DNA of 64,000 bases, taken from positions 2,604,001 to 2,668,000 of the forward strand of contig NZ_JAGIOG010000001.1 of the NCBI RefSeq assembly GCF_017876595.1, written 5' to 3'. The notes below the pieces were generated by a model. That model worked only from the letters and a program-made list of their open reading frames with translations, did not search any database and was not told the origin of the DNA. Below, piece by piece: positions 24,630 to 34,541 of this stretch (its first letter is position 1; each line of letters begins with the position of its first letter). The translations under genes and the position numbers were made by a program. The DNA is from Aeromicrobium fastidiosum (GTDB lineage Bacteria; Actinomycetota; Actinomycetes; Propionibacteriales; Nocardioidaceae).

Positions 24630-24995
24630 GTGCGGGCCGTCTACGTCGCGCTGCGCGTACGACGCGCCGTCGGCCGGGTTCGGCGGGTGTTGGTGCCGGA
24701 CGTCGTGGGGCAGGCGCGGGCGGCGCAGCTCGTGTCGCTGCTCGTCAACCACGGCGCGATGTTCGAGCGGTACCTGCTGTTGCGCGCTGGGGTGGACGAG
24801 GCGCAGGTCGACATCTGGTGGGAGGACCTGGCTGATCGCCCGTGGCCTCGCCCCGGCTTCTGGCAGCTCTTTCTCACGGGGCCTGACGGCACGTACTACG
24901 ACGATGGCAGCGGCACGATGGACGACGCGGCAGAGGGTGCGGCAGGTGGTGCGGGTGACGGTGAGGGCCTCGACATGGACGTCGACGGGACGTGA
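24630..24995 (+). CDS. Hypothetical protein, about 121 residues
   Basis: Not recognised. Basic N-terminal helix (VALRVRRAVGRVRRVLVPD), a central conserved-looking NHGAMFERYLLLRAGVDEAQVDIWWEDLADRPWPRPGFWQLFLTGPDG, and an acidic Gly/Asp-rich tail. The start is doubtful: GTG 24630 has no near Shine-Dalgarno, while GGAGGA at 24606-24611 points to initiation near 24612, where there is only an ATC codon. Third-position GC is typical of the genome, so I think it is coding. Confidence 0.45.
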   Translation: MRAVYVALRVRRAVGRVRRVLVPDVVGQARAAQLVSLLVNHGAMFERYLLLRAGVDEAQVDIWWEDLADRPWPRPGFWQLFLTGPDGTYYDDGSGTMDDAAEGAAGGAGDGEGLDMDVDGT

Positions 24996-25017
24996 GCGGC
25001 CAGCCTAGGGTGAGGGG

Positions 25018-25671
25018 ATGACCGACGACCTGTTGACCGGCGACGAGATCGCGCAGATGGGTGTCGACGACTGGCGCTCGATGCACGACGCACTCGAGGC
25101 GCGCTTCGCGACCCGTGACTTCGCGACGGGGCTGCGTCTGGTCGCGGCGATCGGCGAGGCGGCCGAGGCAGCGGGCCACCACCCCGAGATCGAGCTGCGC
25201 CCCGACCACGTCGACGTGCTCCTGACGAGCCACGATGCGGGCGGCAAGACGTCCCGCGACGTCGATCTGGCCCGGGTCATCAGCGGCCTTGCCGCCGACA
25301 TGGGTGCCCGGTCCGAGCCGGCGGACGTCCAGCGTCTCGAGCTGGCCATCGACACGTGGGACGTCGACGCCATCCGGCCGTTCTGGGCCGCGGTGCTCGC
25401 GGCCCGTGAGATCGGCGACGTCGACGTGGCCGATCCGCGTCGACGTCTCCCGTCGATCTGGTTCCAGCAGTGCGAGCCGCACGACGAGCCGCACCAGCGG
25501 TTCCACCTCGACCTCCGGGTGTCGCCAGAGGTGGTCGAGTCGCGCATCGCGGCGGCGCTCGCTGCTGGCGGCACGCTGGTCTCCGACGAGCAGGCACCCC
25601 GCTTCTGGGTGCTCGCCGACGCCCAGGGCAACAAGGTGTGCCTCTGCACGCACGTCACCCGATCGAGCTGA
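25018..25671 (+). CDS. Fusion of pterin-4a-carbinolamine dehydratase-like and glyoxalase (VOC) domains
   Basis: 217 residues. Residues 1-100 match the PCD/DCoH fold: LEARFATRDFATGLRLVAAIGEAAEAAGHHPEIELRPDHVDVLLTSHD contains the family's EAAGHHPEI-type active-site histidines. Residues 105-215 are one VOC module (LAIDTWDVDAIRPFWAAVLAA, RFHLDLRVSP, FWVLADAQGNKVCLC). The pairing suggests recycling or remodelling of a pterin or related ring, but no phenylalanine hydroxylase is nearby. TAGGGT (25006-25011) six bases before the ATG suggests leaderless transcription. Confidence 0.82.
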   Translation: MTDDLLTGDEIAQMGVDDWRSMHDALEARFATRDFATGLRLVAAIGEAAEAAGHHPEIELRPDHVDVLLTSHDAGGKTSRDVDLARVISGLAADMGARSEPADVQRLELAIDTWDVDAIRPFWAAVLAAREIGDVDVADPRRRLPSIWFQQCEPHDEPHQRFHLDLRVSPEVVESRIAAALAAGGTLVSDEQAPRFWVLADAQGNKVCLCTHVTRSS

Positions 25672-25705
25672 GCGGCCCCGGCAGCGGGCTGACGGTCAGT
25701 CGAGC

Positions 25706-26095
25706 TCAGGACGCGCAGGAGGCGCAGGTGCCGAAGATCTCGAGCGTGTGCGCGACGTCGCGGAAGCCGTTCTCGTCGGCGATCTTGTCGGCCCACCGCT
25801 CGACCGACGGACCCTCGATCTCGACGGTGCGCCCGCACGAGCGGCACACCAGGTGGTGGTGGTGACCCGCGCTGCACTGGCGGTAGAGCACCTCGCCGTC
25901 GTCGTTGCGCAGCGCGTCGACCTCGGCGGCGTCGGCCAGCACCTGCAGGCTGCGGTAGACCGTCGAGAGACCGACGGACTCGCCACGCTTCTTCAGGATG
26001 TCGTGGATCTCCTGGGCGCTGGCGAAGCCGTCGAGATCCTCCAGGATCGCGACGACCGCGCGACGTTGCCGGGTGTTGCGGGGTGCTTCGACCAT
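25706..26095 (-). CDS. zur: Fur-family zinc uptake regulator Zur
   Basis: 129 residues. N-terminal winged helix (TRQRRAVVAILEDLDGFASAQEIHDIL, then SVGLSTVYRSLQVLADAAEVD), followed by the dimer domain with CSAGHHHHLVCRSCG and the closing CASC, giving the two Cys-x2-Cys pairs of the structural zinc site. Placed directly downstream of znuABC, so it is Zur rather than Fur. It should repress the zinc operon through the two palindromes at 28693-28729. Shine-Dalgarno GGAGGA before the ATG. Confidence 0.9.
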   Translation of the reverse strand: MVEAPRNTRQRRAVVAILEDLDGFASAQEIHDILKKRGESVGLSTVYRSLQVLADAAEVDALRNDDGEVLYRQCSAGHHHHLVCRSCGRTVEIEGPSVERWADKIADENGFRDVAHTLEIFGTCASCAS

Positions 26096-26116
26096 GACGT
26101 CCTCCTCAGGCCCAAA

Positions 26117-26962
26117 CTACTCGGTGGCGCTGGCTACTCGGGCGCGCCTCGACCGGGTGCGGGTCAGAACAGCACCGCCGGTCGCCGCCGCGGCGAAGAC
26201 GATGAGCGCGATCATGACGATGGTCGGCCCGGGCGGCGTGTCGAGCTGGTAGCTGCCGAACAGCCCGCCGACGGCCGCGAACAGGCCGATCGCCATGGCG
26301 AGCAGGTGCGTCGTGCGGAAGCTGCGGGTCAGCTGCTGTGAGGCGGCGACCGGCACGACCATGAGCGCCGACACCAGCAGCAGGCCGACGGTCTTCATCG
26401 CGACCGTGATGGTGACGGCGGCGAGCACCGCGATCAGGATGCTGTAGGCGCGGGTCGGGACGCCGCTGACCTTGGCGTGCTCCTCGTCCTGGCACACCGC
26501 GAACAGCTGCGGGGAGAGCCCGAGCGACAGTGCGATCACGACCACGCCGAGGATGCCGACGACCACGAGATCGGTCGTGCTGACGGTCGTGATCGCGCCG
26601 AAGAGATAGGCGTTCAGCGAGTTGATGCTCTCGTCGGCGAGGCTGGTCAGCAGCACGCCACCGGCAAGGCCTCCGTAGAACAGCATCGCGAGCGCCACGT
26701 CGGCGCTGGTGCGGCCGTACATGCGGAGCAGCTCGATCAGCACCGCGCCCACGATCGCGACCGCGACGGCAGTGAGGATCGGGGCGATGTTGGTGATGAG
26801 TCCCAGTGCCACCCCGGTGAGGGCCACGTGGCCCAGACCATCGCCCAACAGAGCGAGACGACGCTGCACCAGGAACGTGCCGATGGCGGGTGCGGCGAGG
26901 CCTGTGAAGATCGCCGCGACCAGCGCGTACCGCATGAACTCGTAGTTCAGTGCGTCAAGCAT
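26117..26962 (-). CDS. znuB: Zinc ABC transporter permease
   Basis: 281 residues from the ATG at 26962 (MLDALNYEFMRY), with about eight membrane helices; typical ABC-3 family metal permease with LLGDGLGHVALTGVALG and SVLPVA-like conserved loops. An upstream extension to 26998 would begin in the end of znuC. Operates with ZnuC (ATPase) and ZnuA (binding lipoprotein). It overlaps znuC by 8 bp, and zur follows 21 bp downstream, so zur may be on the same transcript. Confidence 0.9.
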   Translation of the reverse strand: MLDALNYEFMRYALVAAIFTGLAAPAIGTFLVQRRLALLGDGLGHVALTGVALGLITNIAPILTAVAVAIVGAVLIELLRMYGRTSADVALAMLFYGGLAGGVLLTSLADESINSLNAYLFGAITTVSTTDLVVVGILGVVVIALSLGLSPQLFAVCQDEEHAKVSGVPTRAYSILIAVLAAVTITVAMKTVGLLLVSALMVVPVAASQQLTRSFRTTHLLAMAIGLFAAVGGLFGSYQLDTPPGPTIVMIALIVFAAAATGGAVLTRTRSRRARVASATE

Positions 26963-27746
26963 CGTGCCTCCCCCCGACGGGGTTGCCCCTGAAGCCATCG
27001 GCTCTCTCGGGCTGGCCGCTGTGCAGGTGCACGTGGACGTGCTCGGGGTCGCGGATCGCGTCGACCGGGCCGTCGTACGACACCGTGCCGTTCTCGAGCA
27101 CGACGGCGCGGTGGATCAGCGGACGCAGGGGGCCGAGCTCGTGCGCGACGAGCAGGATCGACGTGCCCTCGGCGACGAGACCGGCGAGCAGCTCGGCGAG
27201 CGACTCCTGATTGTCGTGGTCGACGCCGGCGGTCGGCTCGTCCATGATCAGCAGCTCGGCCCCAGCGGCCAGGGCGCGGGCGATCAGGGCGCGCTGCTGC
27301 TGACCGCCTGACATCTCGCTGACGGCCGAGCGGGTGCGGTCGGACAGCCCGACGCGGGCGATCGCGGCCTCCACGGCGGCGAGGTCGTCCTTGGTGCGCC
27401 AGCCGGCGAATCGCCGGCGCGCGAGGCGTCCACTCATGACGACCTCGTGCATCGTCGCCGGCACGCCGGCCACCGCGCGGGAGCGCTGGGGCACGTACCC
27501 GAGGCGCTGGCGGTCACGAAAGCGGTCGAGGGGCGTGCCGAACAGCTCGACCGTGCCGGCCGAGAACGGGACGAGCCCCACCGCGGCGCGCACGAGCGTC
27601 GACTTGCCGGACCCGTTCGCACCGAGCAGGGTCACGAACTCGCCCGCCGACACGTCGAGGTCGACCTGTCGCAGGACAGGTCGACCATCGAGCGCGACGG
27701 TCAGGCCGTGGACCGCCAAGGGAGACGGAGTCGTGGGGTCAGTCAT
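26955..27746 (-). CDS. znuC: Zinc ABC transporter ATP-binding protein
   Basis: 263 residues. Walker A GANGSGKST, Q-loop YVPQRS, signature MSGGQQQRALIARALA, Walker B LLIMDEPTAGVD and the H-loop LLVAHE. The start ATG at 27746 overlaps the znuA stop (ATGA). The C-terminal end is His-rich (PEHVHVHLHSG), common in zinc transporter ATPases. Longer upstream reading in this frame is antisense to nothing real but lies inside znuA, so it is excluded. Confidence 0.92.
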   Translation of the reverse strand: MTDPTTPSPLAVHGLTVALDGRPVLRQVDLDVSAGEFVTLLGANGSGKSTLVRAAVGLVPFSAGTVELFGTPLDRFRDRQRLGYVPQRSRAVAGVPATMHEVVMSGRLARRRFAGWRTKDDLAAVEAAIARVGLSDRTRSAVSEMSGGQQQRALIARALAAGAELLIMDEPTAGVDHDNQESLAELLAGLVAEGTSILLVAHELGPLRPLIHRAVVLENGTVSYDGPVDAIRDPEHVHVHLHSGQPERADGFRGNPVGGRHDA

Positions 27747-28693
27747 GAACAGCCGTTGGCCTTCTTCAAGGTGTCGAGGTTCTTGCGCATGAGGGTCAGG
27801 TAGGTGTCGTTCTTCGTCTTGTCCGACAGACCCTCGATCGGGTCGAGCGTAGCGGTCGTCGCGCCGGTCTCCTTGGCGATGGTGTCGGCGATCGCCGGGC
27901 TGACCAGCTCCTCGGTGAAGATCGTGGTGATGCCCTGGGCCTTCACGAGCTGGGTGATGTCGGCCAGCTGGGCCGGCGACGGCTCGTTGGACGGGTCGAT
28001 GCCGGCGATCGGCACCTGCGTCAGGTCGTATCGGGCGGCGAGGTACTGGAACGCCGCGTGGCTCGTGACGATCGTGCGCGTCCGACACGTCTTCAGGCCC
28101 GTGGCGAAGTCGTCGCCGAGCGTCGTGAGCTTGCCCTCGAACGCGGTGGCGTTGGCGGCGTACTCGTCGGCGTGGTCGGGGTCGATCGTCGAGAGCTTGG
28201 ACTCGACGGCCTTCGTGATCGCGATCATGTTGTCGGGGTCGAGCCAGGTGTGCGGGTCCTCGTTCCCGTGGTCGTGGCCCTCCTCGGCGTGGTCGTCGCC
28301 GGCGGGCTCCTCCTCGCCACCCGGCTGGGTGGTCTTGAGCTTCACGACCTTGGCGACGTCGACGGTGTCGTCGTCCGAGCGGTCGGCCTGGTCGACCGCC
28401 TCGTCGACCGCGTTCTGGAAGTGCTCCTCGAACACCACCAGATCGGCGTCCTGCACGGCCGCGACCTGCTTGGGCTTGAGCTCGAGGTCGTGCGGCTCGA
28501 CGCCGGGGGACGTCAGGTTGTCGACCTTCACGAGGTCTCCGCCGACCTGCTGGACGGCGTACGCGAACGGGTAGAACGACGCGGCGACCGAGACCTTGTC
28601 GCCGCCGGCACCGCCCCCGTCATCGGTGGATCCGCCACAGGCGGCGAGGGAGACGAGCGGGATGACGGCCAGCAGGGCCAACGACTTCTTCAT
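27743..28693 (-). CDS. znuA: Zinc-binding lipoprotein of the Znu ABC transporter
   Basis: 316 residues from ATG 28693: lipoprotein signal MKKSLALLAVIPLVSLAACGG with the lipobox Cys, then a cluster A-I solute-binding domain. Metal ligands are visible as EPHDLEL, the acidic His-rich loop (DDHAEEGHDHGNEDPHTWLDP), SHAAFQYLA and the late EELVSP. The first ATG of the open frame (28720) is rejected because it would put the Zur boxes inside the gene. znuC overlaps its stop. Confidence 0.92.
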   Translation of the reverse strand: MKKSLALLAVIPLVSLAACGGSTDDGGGAGGDKVSVAASFYPFAYAVQQVGGDLVKVDNLTSPGVEPHDLELKPKQVAAVQDADLVVFEEHFQNAVDEAVDQADRSDDDTVDVAKVVKLKTTQPGGEEEPAGDDHAEEGHDHGNEDPHTWLDPDNMIAITKAVESKLSTIDPDHADEYAANATAFEGKLTTLGDDFATGLKTCRTRTIVTSHAAFQYLAARYDLTQVPIAGIDPSNEPSPAQLADITQLVKAQGITTIFTEELVSPAIADTIAKETGATTATLDPIEGLSDKTKNDTYLTLMRKNLDTLKKANGCS

Positions 28694-28729
28694 GACAACG
28701 ATTGTCATTCGTCTTGACAACGATTGTCA
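28693..28729. promoter_or_regulatory. Two tandem Zur boxes at znuA
   Basis: The identical 15-bp palindrome TGACAACGATTGTCA occurs at 28693-28707 and 28715-28729, centre to centre 22 bp. The proximal copy touches the znuA start codon and the distal copy covers the likely promoter. Sequence, spacing and the zur gene in the same locus make these Zur sites. They also face glyS, whose start is 131 bp away. Confidence 0.85.
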
Positions 28730-28860
28730 AATCGCGGGATGGCCCACCGGGGACGGGTGCGAGCGGGTCGCTCGATAGACTGCGGCGTACCTCGGGCGCA
28801 CGACATCACGATGTCGCGCACAGGCCCGCCGACACCCAGCCGGATTGGAAACATCCCCTC

Positions 28861-30261
<1,401 letters not shown>

Positions 30262-30286
30262 ACCCCTCGTGCCGCACAATCGGCGC

Positions 30287-30892
30287 GTGAGGCCATTGAC
30301 GACCGGTGCTGGGCGGGCTGCGGCTCTCGGCGTGCTCTGCTCGGTGCTGTTGCTGGCCGGGTGCAGCGGGTCGGAGCCGGCTCCCCGAGCGTCGGCGGCG
30401 ACCTCGGCGACGCCGCGCGAGGTCGAGCCGCCGGCCGGGGTGACGCTGACGGCGGGCGGCACGGCGCTCAAGGTCGGCCAGCCGGCCTCGGTCGTGCACC
30501 GCGTCGGCGACAGCGCCGCGAGCGTCGTCACGGTCACCGTCACGGGTGCGACGAAGGGGTCGATCGACGACTTCCGATACTTCTCCCTCGACGACGCGTC
30601 CAAGGCGTCGACGCCGTACTACGTCAAGGTCGCCGTCAAGAACGAGGGCCCCGGCGGGCTCGGCGGCGCGGCACTGCCGATGTTCGCCCGCGACGGGGCG
30701 GGCACCGACATCCCCGCCAACGACATCGTGGGGACGTTCGAGCCGTGCCCCGTGCGGACCCTGCCCGAGAGCTTCCTGCCGGGCGCGACCGCTGAGCTGT
30801 GCCTGGTCTACCTCGTGCCCGAGGGGCGCAAGCTGCGGTCGGTCACCCTGCAGACCGGCACCCCCGAGGACGCCATCACCTGGACCTCCTGA
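30287..30892 (+). CDS. Secreted lipoprotein, unknown function
   Basis: 201 residues from a GTG. Signal peptide with lipobox LLAGCSG (lipidated Cys at about 26), then a Ser/Ala-rich linker and a beta-rich domain with two cysteines (TFEPCPVRTL and AELCLVYLVPEG) that could form a disulfide. The pattern (PYYVKVAVKNEGPGGLGGAALPMFARDGAG) resembles the DUF4352-like immunoglobulin domains of actinobacterial lipoproteins. A CACAAT hexamer lies six bases before the GTG. A large palindrome follows the stop. Confidence 0.78.
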   Translation: MRPLTTGAGRAAALGVLCSVLLLAGCSGSEPAPRASAATSATPREVEPPAGVTLTAGGTALKVGQPASVVHRVGDSAASVVTVTVTGATKGSIDDFRYFSLDDASKASTPYYVKVAVKNEGPGGLGGAALPMFARDGAGTDIPANDIVGTFEPCPVRTLPESFLPGATAELCLVYLVPEGRKLRSVTLQTGTPEDAITWTS

Positions 30893-30903
30893 CCTCCCGC
30901 TTG

Positions 30904-30989
30904 CGGCCGAGTGGTGCGGAGTGGACGTTCCGGGACGGCGTGTCCGACCACTTCGCACCGCTCGGGGCCCGGAACGCACCACTCGGCCG
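30904..30989. repeat. Large palindrome after the lipoprotein gene
   Basis: CGGCCGAGTGGTGCG (30904-30918) pairs perfectly with CGCACCACTCGGCCG (30975-30989), and inside it GTTCCGGG (30927-30934) with CCCGGAAC (30968-30975). A probable terminator for the lipoprotein gene, of a different sequence family from the GCGTCCA repeats. Confidence 0.6.
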
Positions 30990-31001
30990 GTGACATCTGT
31001 C
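30990..31001. promoter_or_regulatory. GTGACATCTGTC element upstream of ABC-2 operon
   Basis: GTGACATCTGTC contains the inverted half-sites TGACA and TGTCA. The identical 12-mer lies at 63784-63795 upstream of another ABC transporter gene. Here it is 60 bp before the ATPase ATG; a DesR-type regulator encoded in the operon is a plausible ligand. Confidence 0.35.
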
Positions 31002-31061
31002 ATGGGGTAGTCGTGACGGGACGACGAGGGCACGGCCTCGCCCCGGCAGCAGGCTGAAGCC

Positions 31062-31985
31062 ATGAACTCATCCACCCCGGCCGTCCACATCGACGGCATC
31101 GTCAAGCGCTTCGGTGCCGTGACCGCGGTCGACGGACTCAGCCTCGACATCCAGGCCGGCGAGGTCGTCGCATTCCTCGGGCCGAACGGCGCCGGCAAGA
31201 CCACGACCGTCGACATGGTCCTCGGCCTGTCCCGGCCGACCGAAGGGACCATCGAGGTCTTCGGTGGCGACCCCCGCGCAGCCGTCGCGCTCGGCCGGGT
31301 CGCGGCCGTGATGCAGAGCGGCGGCCTGGTCAAGGACTTCACGATCCGCGAGACCGTCGAGCTGACCGCCTCGCTGTTCCGCCCCTCCCGTCCGGTCGAC
31401 GAGGTGCTCGAGCGGGCCGGCATCCTCGACATCGCCGACCGGCTCGTCGGCAAGGCGTCCGGCGGTCAGCAGCAGCGCCTGCGGTTCGCGCTCGCGCTGA
31501 CGTCCGACCCCGACCTGCTGATCCTGGACGAGCCGACGACCGGCATGGACGTGCAGGGTCGCCGCGACTTCTGGGCGGCGATCCGCTCGGACGCCGAGCG
31601 CGGTCGGACGACGGTCTTCGCGACGCACTACCTCGACGAGGCCGATGCCTACGCCGACCGGATCGTCCTGGTGCGGCATGGCAAGGTCGTCGCCGACGGC
31701 ACGGCGTCCGAGATCAAGGCGCTGGCCTCCGGCCGGACCGTGCGCGCCACGGTCGAGCACGTCGACACCGAGGCGCTGAGGACCGTGCAGGGCGTCGAGT
31801 CGATCGACGTGCGCGGCGATTCGGTCCTCGTCACCTGCTCGGACAGCGACGCCGTTGCCCGCCACCTGCTGAACCACACCGCTGCCCGCGACCTGGAGAT
31901 CGCGTCGCGCAACCTGGAGGAGGCGTTCCTCGCCCTCACCGCCGACGACGTCCCGGCCCCTCTGACGCAAGGAGCATCCGCATGA
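31062..31985 (+). CDS. ABC-2 type exporter, ATP-binding protein
   Basis: 307 residues. DrrA/CcmA-like: Walker A GPNGAGKTTT, Q-loop VMQSGGLVKD, signature KASGGQQQRLRFALAL, Walker B LLILDEPTTGMD, H-loop FATHYLDEA, then a C-terminal extension (about 220-307) as in drug/lipid exporters. Paired with the permease (4-bp overlap) and a two-component system, the layout of DesKR-linked ABC exporters that respond to membrane or cell-envelope stress. Cargo unknown. Confidence 0.88.
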   Translation: MNSSTPAVHIDGIVKRFGAVTAVDGLSLDIQAGEVVAFLGPNGAGKTTTVDMVLGLSRPTEGTIEVFGGDPRAAVALGRVAAVMQSGGLVKDFTIRETVELTASLFRPSRPVDEVLERAGILDIADRLVGKASGGQQQRLRFALALTSDPDLLILDEPTTGMDVQGRRDFWAAIRSDAERGRTTVFATHYLDEADAYADRIVLVRHGKVVADGTASEIKALASGRTVRATVEHVDTEALRTVQGVESIDVRGDSVLVTCSDSDAVARHLLNHTAARDLEIASRNLEEAFLALTADDVPAPLTQGASA

Positions 31986-32761
31986 GCACGATCGCCACGT
32001 CCCGCACCGTCCCGCCGCTCGGTGGCTTCTCGCCCACCTTCCTGCGCATCGAGCTCAAGCGGCTCCTGCGCAACCGGCGAGCGGTGATCTTCACGCTCGT
32101 CATGCCCAGTGCCTTCTTCCTGTTGTTCGGCACCGACTCCTCGTACAGGACCAAGGACGCGGGCTACGGCAACGTCACGGCCTACGTCATGGTGAGCATG
32201 GCGGTGTACGGCGCGATGATCGCGACGACCAGCGGTGGCGCGATGGTCGCCACCGAGCGCGCCCAGGGCTGGACCCGCCAGCTGCGGCTGACCCCGCTCA
32301 ACCCCGTCGCGTACGTCGCGGTCAAGGTCGTCGTCGCGATGTCGATGGGAGCGGTGGCGATCGCGACCGTGTTCGTCGTGGGCCACCTGGTCGGTGCCGA
32401 GCTGTCGTTGGGGCGACTCCTGCTGTGCGGGGTGCTGGGCTGGCTGTGCACGCTGGTCTTCGCGGCGCTGGGACTCTTCGTGGGCTACCTGCTGCCCAGC
32501 GAGAACGTCATGCAGGTGCTCGGTCCCGCCCTCGCGCTCCTGTCGTTCGCCGGCGGCCTGTTCGTCCCGCTCAACCAGATGAGCGACGTCTTCGCGTCGA
32601 TCGCGGCGTGGACCCCGGCCTACGGCGTCGGTGTCCTCGCCCGCGCACCGTTCGGCGACGACGGCAGCATCCCCCTGGCAGTCCTGAACGTCCTGGCGTG
32701 GGCGGCGGTGTTCGTCGGCGGGGCAGCGTGGGCGATGAGCAGGGACACCAAGCGCGTCTGA
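31982..32761 (+). CDS. ABC-2 type exporter, permease
   Basis: 259 residues with six membrane helices (roughly 38-55, 70-90, 115-140, 150-172, 180-195, 230-252). N-terminal RIELKRLLRNRRAVIFTLVMPSAFFLLFG is typical of ABC-2 permeases. Start overlaps the ATPase stop and its own stop overlaps the kinase ATG, so all four genes 31062-34502 are co-translated in series. Confidence 0.87.
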   Translation: MSTIATSRTVPPLGGFSPTFLRIELKRLLRNRRAVIFTLVMPSAFFLLFGTDSSYRTKDAGYGNVTAYVMVSMAVYGAMIATTSGGAMVATERAQGWTRQLRLTPLNPVAYVAVKVVVAMSMGAVAIATVFVVGHLVGAELSLGRLLLCGVLGWLCTLVFAALGLFVGYLLPSENVMQVLGPALALLSFAGGLFVPLNQMSDVFASIAAWTPAYGVGVLARAPFGDDGSIPLAVLNVLAWAAVFVGGAAWAMSRDTKRV

Positions 32762-33891
32762 TGACTAGCCTTGACGCCGTGACCTCGTCCCGGCTCGATC
32801 CAGATGCCGGCCCCATGGACCGCGCCCGCTTCGGGCGCCTCCTCGGGGCCGGCGTCTGGCTGTTCTTCCTGACCAACCCCGTCAGCGCGCTGCTCGACCA
32901 GGACGACCTGGTGCAGCGCTACGTGGGGCTGGCCGCGCTGGCGGTGTTCGTGCCGGTCTACCTGCACGCACTCAGCCGCATCCCGCAGTTCCACATCCAT
33001 CGGCAGTACGTCGTCGCCTGGACGTACGTCGCGGTGCTGCTCTCGTGCTTCGCGCTGGTCGTTCCCGGTGCGGGCGACCAGGCCATGACGTGCCTCGTGT
33101 TCGTGTGCGCGGTGTCGGTCGCGATCCTGCCGCAGTGGCAGGCGCTCGGCATGGTGATCGCAGCCTTCGCGGGCATCACGGCCGCGGGCCAGTGTGTCGA
33201 CGGCTGGTCGGCGCACGGCAACAACTTCGCGGTGCTGCTGGCCGCTGCCGCGGTGTACTCGTTCCGGCTCGCGTGGCAGCGTCAGGCACGGCTGGTGCGG
33301 GCCGAGCGTGACCTGTCGGAGCTCGCGGTCGAGGAGGAGCGAGCTCGCATCGCCCGCGACCTGCACGACATCCTCGGGCACTCGCTCACGGTCATCACGG
33401 TCAAGGCCGAGCTGGCCGGCCGGCTGATCGCGACCGATCCGGAGCGGGCAGCGCGCGAGATCGACGACCTGCAGCGGCTCTCGCGCGACGCCCTGGCCGA
33501 CGTCCGGTCGACCGCCTCGGGCATCCGGGGCATCTCGTTGCCCGGGGAGATCGCGTCGTCGCGCATGGCCCTGGAGTCGGCGGGCATCGAGCCCGTCCTG
33601 CCGACCGTGGCCGACGACGTGCCGTCGCGGTGGCGCGAGCTGTTCGCCTGGACGCTGCGCGAGGGCGTCACGAACGTCATCCGGCACAGCGGTGCGACCC
33701 GGTGCGAGGTCGAGCTGCGGGCCGACCGCATCCGCGTGAGCGACGACGGACGGGGGGCCGGACCGGCCCACGACGACGGGAGCGGCCTCGAGGGTCTGCG
33801 ACAGCGAGCCCGGCTGGCCGGCGCGACCGTCACCACCACGGCCGGGCCCGACGACCGCGGGTTCTCCCTGACCGTGACGGTGCCGGCATGA
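32761..33891 (+). CDS. DesK-family sensor histidine kinase
   Basis: 376 residues. Five or six membrane helices in residues 25-170, then the HisKA_3 dimerisation helix with phosphoacceptor His202 (IARDLHDILGHSLTVI) and a HATPase_c domain with NVIRHSGA (N box) and VSDDGRGAG/GSGLEGLRQRA (G boxes). The ATG overlaps the permease stop. It is expected to sense the membrane and phosphorylate the regulator encoded next (4-bp overlap). Confidence 0.9.
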   Translation: MTSLDAVTSSRLDPDAGPMDRARFGRLLGAGVWLFFLTNPVSALLDQDDLVQRYVGLAALAVFVPVYLHALSRIPQFHIHRQYVVAWTYVAVLLSCFALVVPGAGDQAMTCLVFVCAVSVAILPQWQALGMVIAAFAGITAAGQCVDGWSAHGNNFAVLLAAAAVYSFRLAWQRQARLVRAERDLSELAVEEERARIARDLHDILGHSLTVITVKAELAGRLIATDPERAAREIDDLQRLSRDALADVRSTASGIRGISLPGEIASSRMALESAGIEPVLPTVADDVPSRWRELFAWTLREGVTNVIRHSGATRCEVELRADRIRVSDDGRGAGPAHDDGSGLEGLRQRARLAGATVTTTAGPDDRGFSLTVTVPA

Positions 33892-34502
33892 TCCGCGTGC
33901 TCGTGGCGGACGACCAGGCGCTGGTGCGCGGTGCGCTCGTGGCGCTGCTGCAGATGGAGGACGACCTCGACGTCGTCGCCGAGGTCGCGCGAGGTGACGA
34001 GGTCGTCGACGCGGCGCGTGAGCACACGGTCGACGTCGCGCTGCTCGACGTCGAGATGCCCGGCATGGACGGGCTGTCCGCGGCGCGCGCGGTGAGGGAG
34101 GCGCTGCCCGCCTGTCGCGTGCTGATGGTGACGACGTTCGGTCGTCCCGGCTACCTCAAGCAGGCGATGGCAGCGGGTGCCAGCGGGTTCGTCGTCAAGG
34201 ACACGCCTGCCCGCCAGCTCGCGGATGCCGTCCGCAGGGTGCACCAGGGGCTACGCGTCGTCGACCCGACGCTCGCTGCGGAGTCGTTGACCCAGGGCGA
34301 CTCGCCGCTCACCGAGCGCGAGGCCGACGTCCTGCAGGCCGCGCGGGACGGCGGGACGGTTGCCGACGTGGCGGCGGTGCTGTTCCTGTCCGAGGGCACC
34401 GTCCGCAACCACCTGTCGAGCGCGATCGGCAAGACGGGTGCCCGCACGCGCGCCGAGGCCGTCCGCGTCGCGGTCGACAACGGCTGGCTCCTGCCGCACT
34501 AG
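33888..34502 (+). CDS. NarL/DesR-family response regulator
   Basis: 204 residues. Receiver domain 1-120 with acidic pocket DD at 8-9, phosphoacceptor Asp54 (ALLDVEMPGMDG) and Lys in FVVKD; LuxR-type helix-turn-helix at about 142-200 (LTEREADVLQAARDGGTVADVAAVLFLSEGTVRNHLSSAIGKTGARTRAEA). Fourth gene of the ABC-two-component unit; likely controls that operon. Confidence 0.9.
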   Translation: MIRVLVADDQALVRGALVALLQMEDDLDVVAEVARGDEVVDAAREHTVDVALLDVEMPGMDGLSAARAVREALPACRVLMVTTFGRPGYLKQAMAAGASGFVVKDTPARQLADAVRRVHQGLRVVDPTLAAESLTQGDSPLTEREADVLQAARDGGTVADVAAVLFLSEGTVRNHLSSAIGKTGARTRAEAVRVAVDNGWLLPH

Positions 34503-34541
34503 GCACCCGGCACCAGGCCCTGAGGACGAGGCCGCCTCCCG

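Noticed and set aside
28702-28860. N-terminal extension of glycyl-tRNA synthetase up to 28702
   Set aside because: The extension would run across a Zur box, and the family begins at the ATG at 28861.
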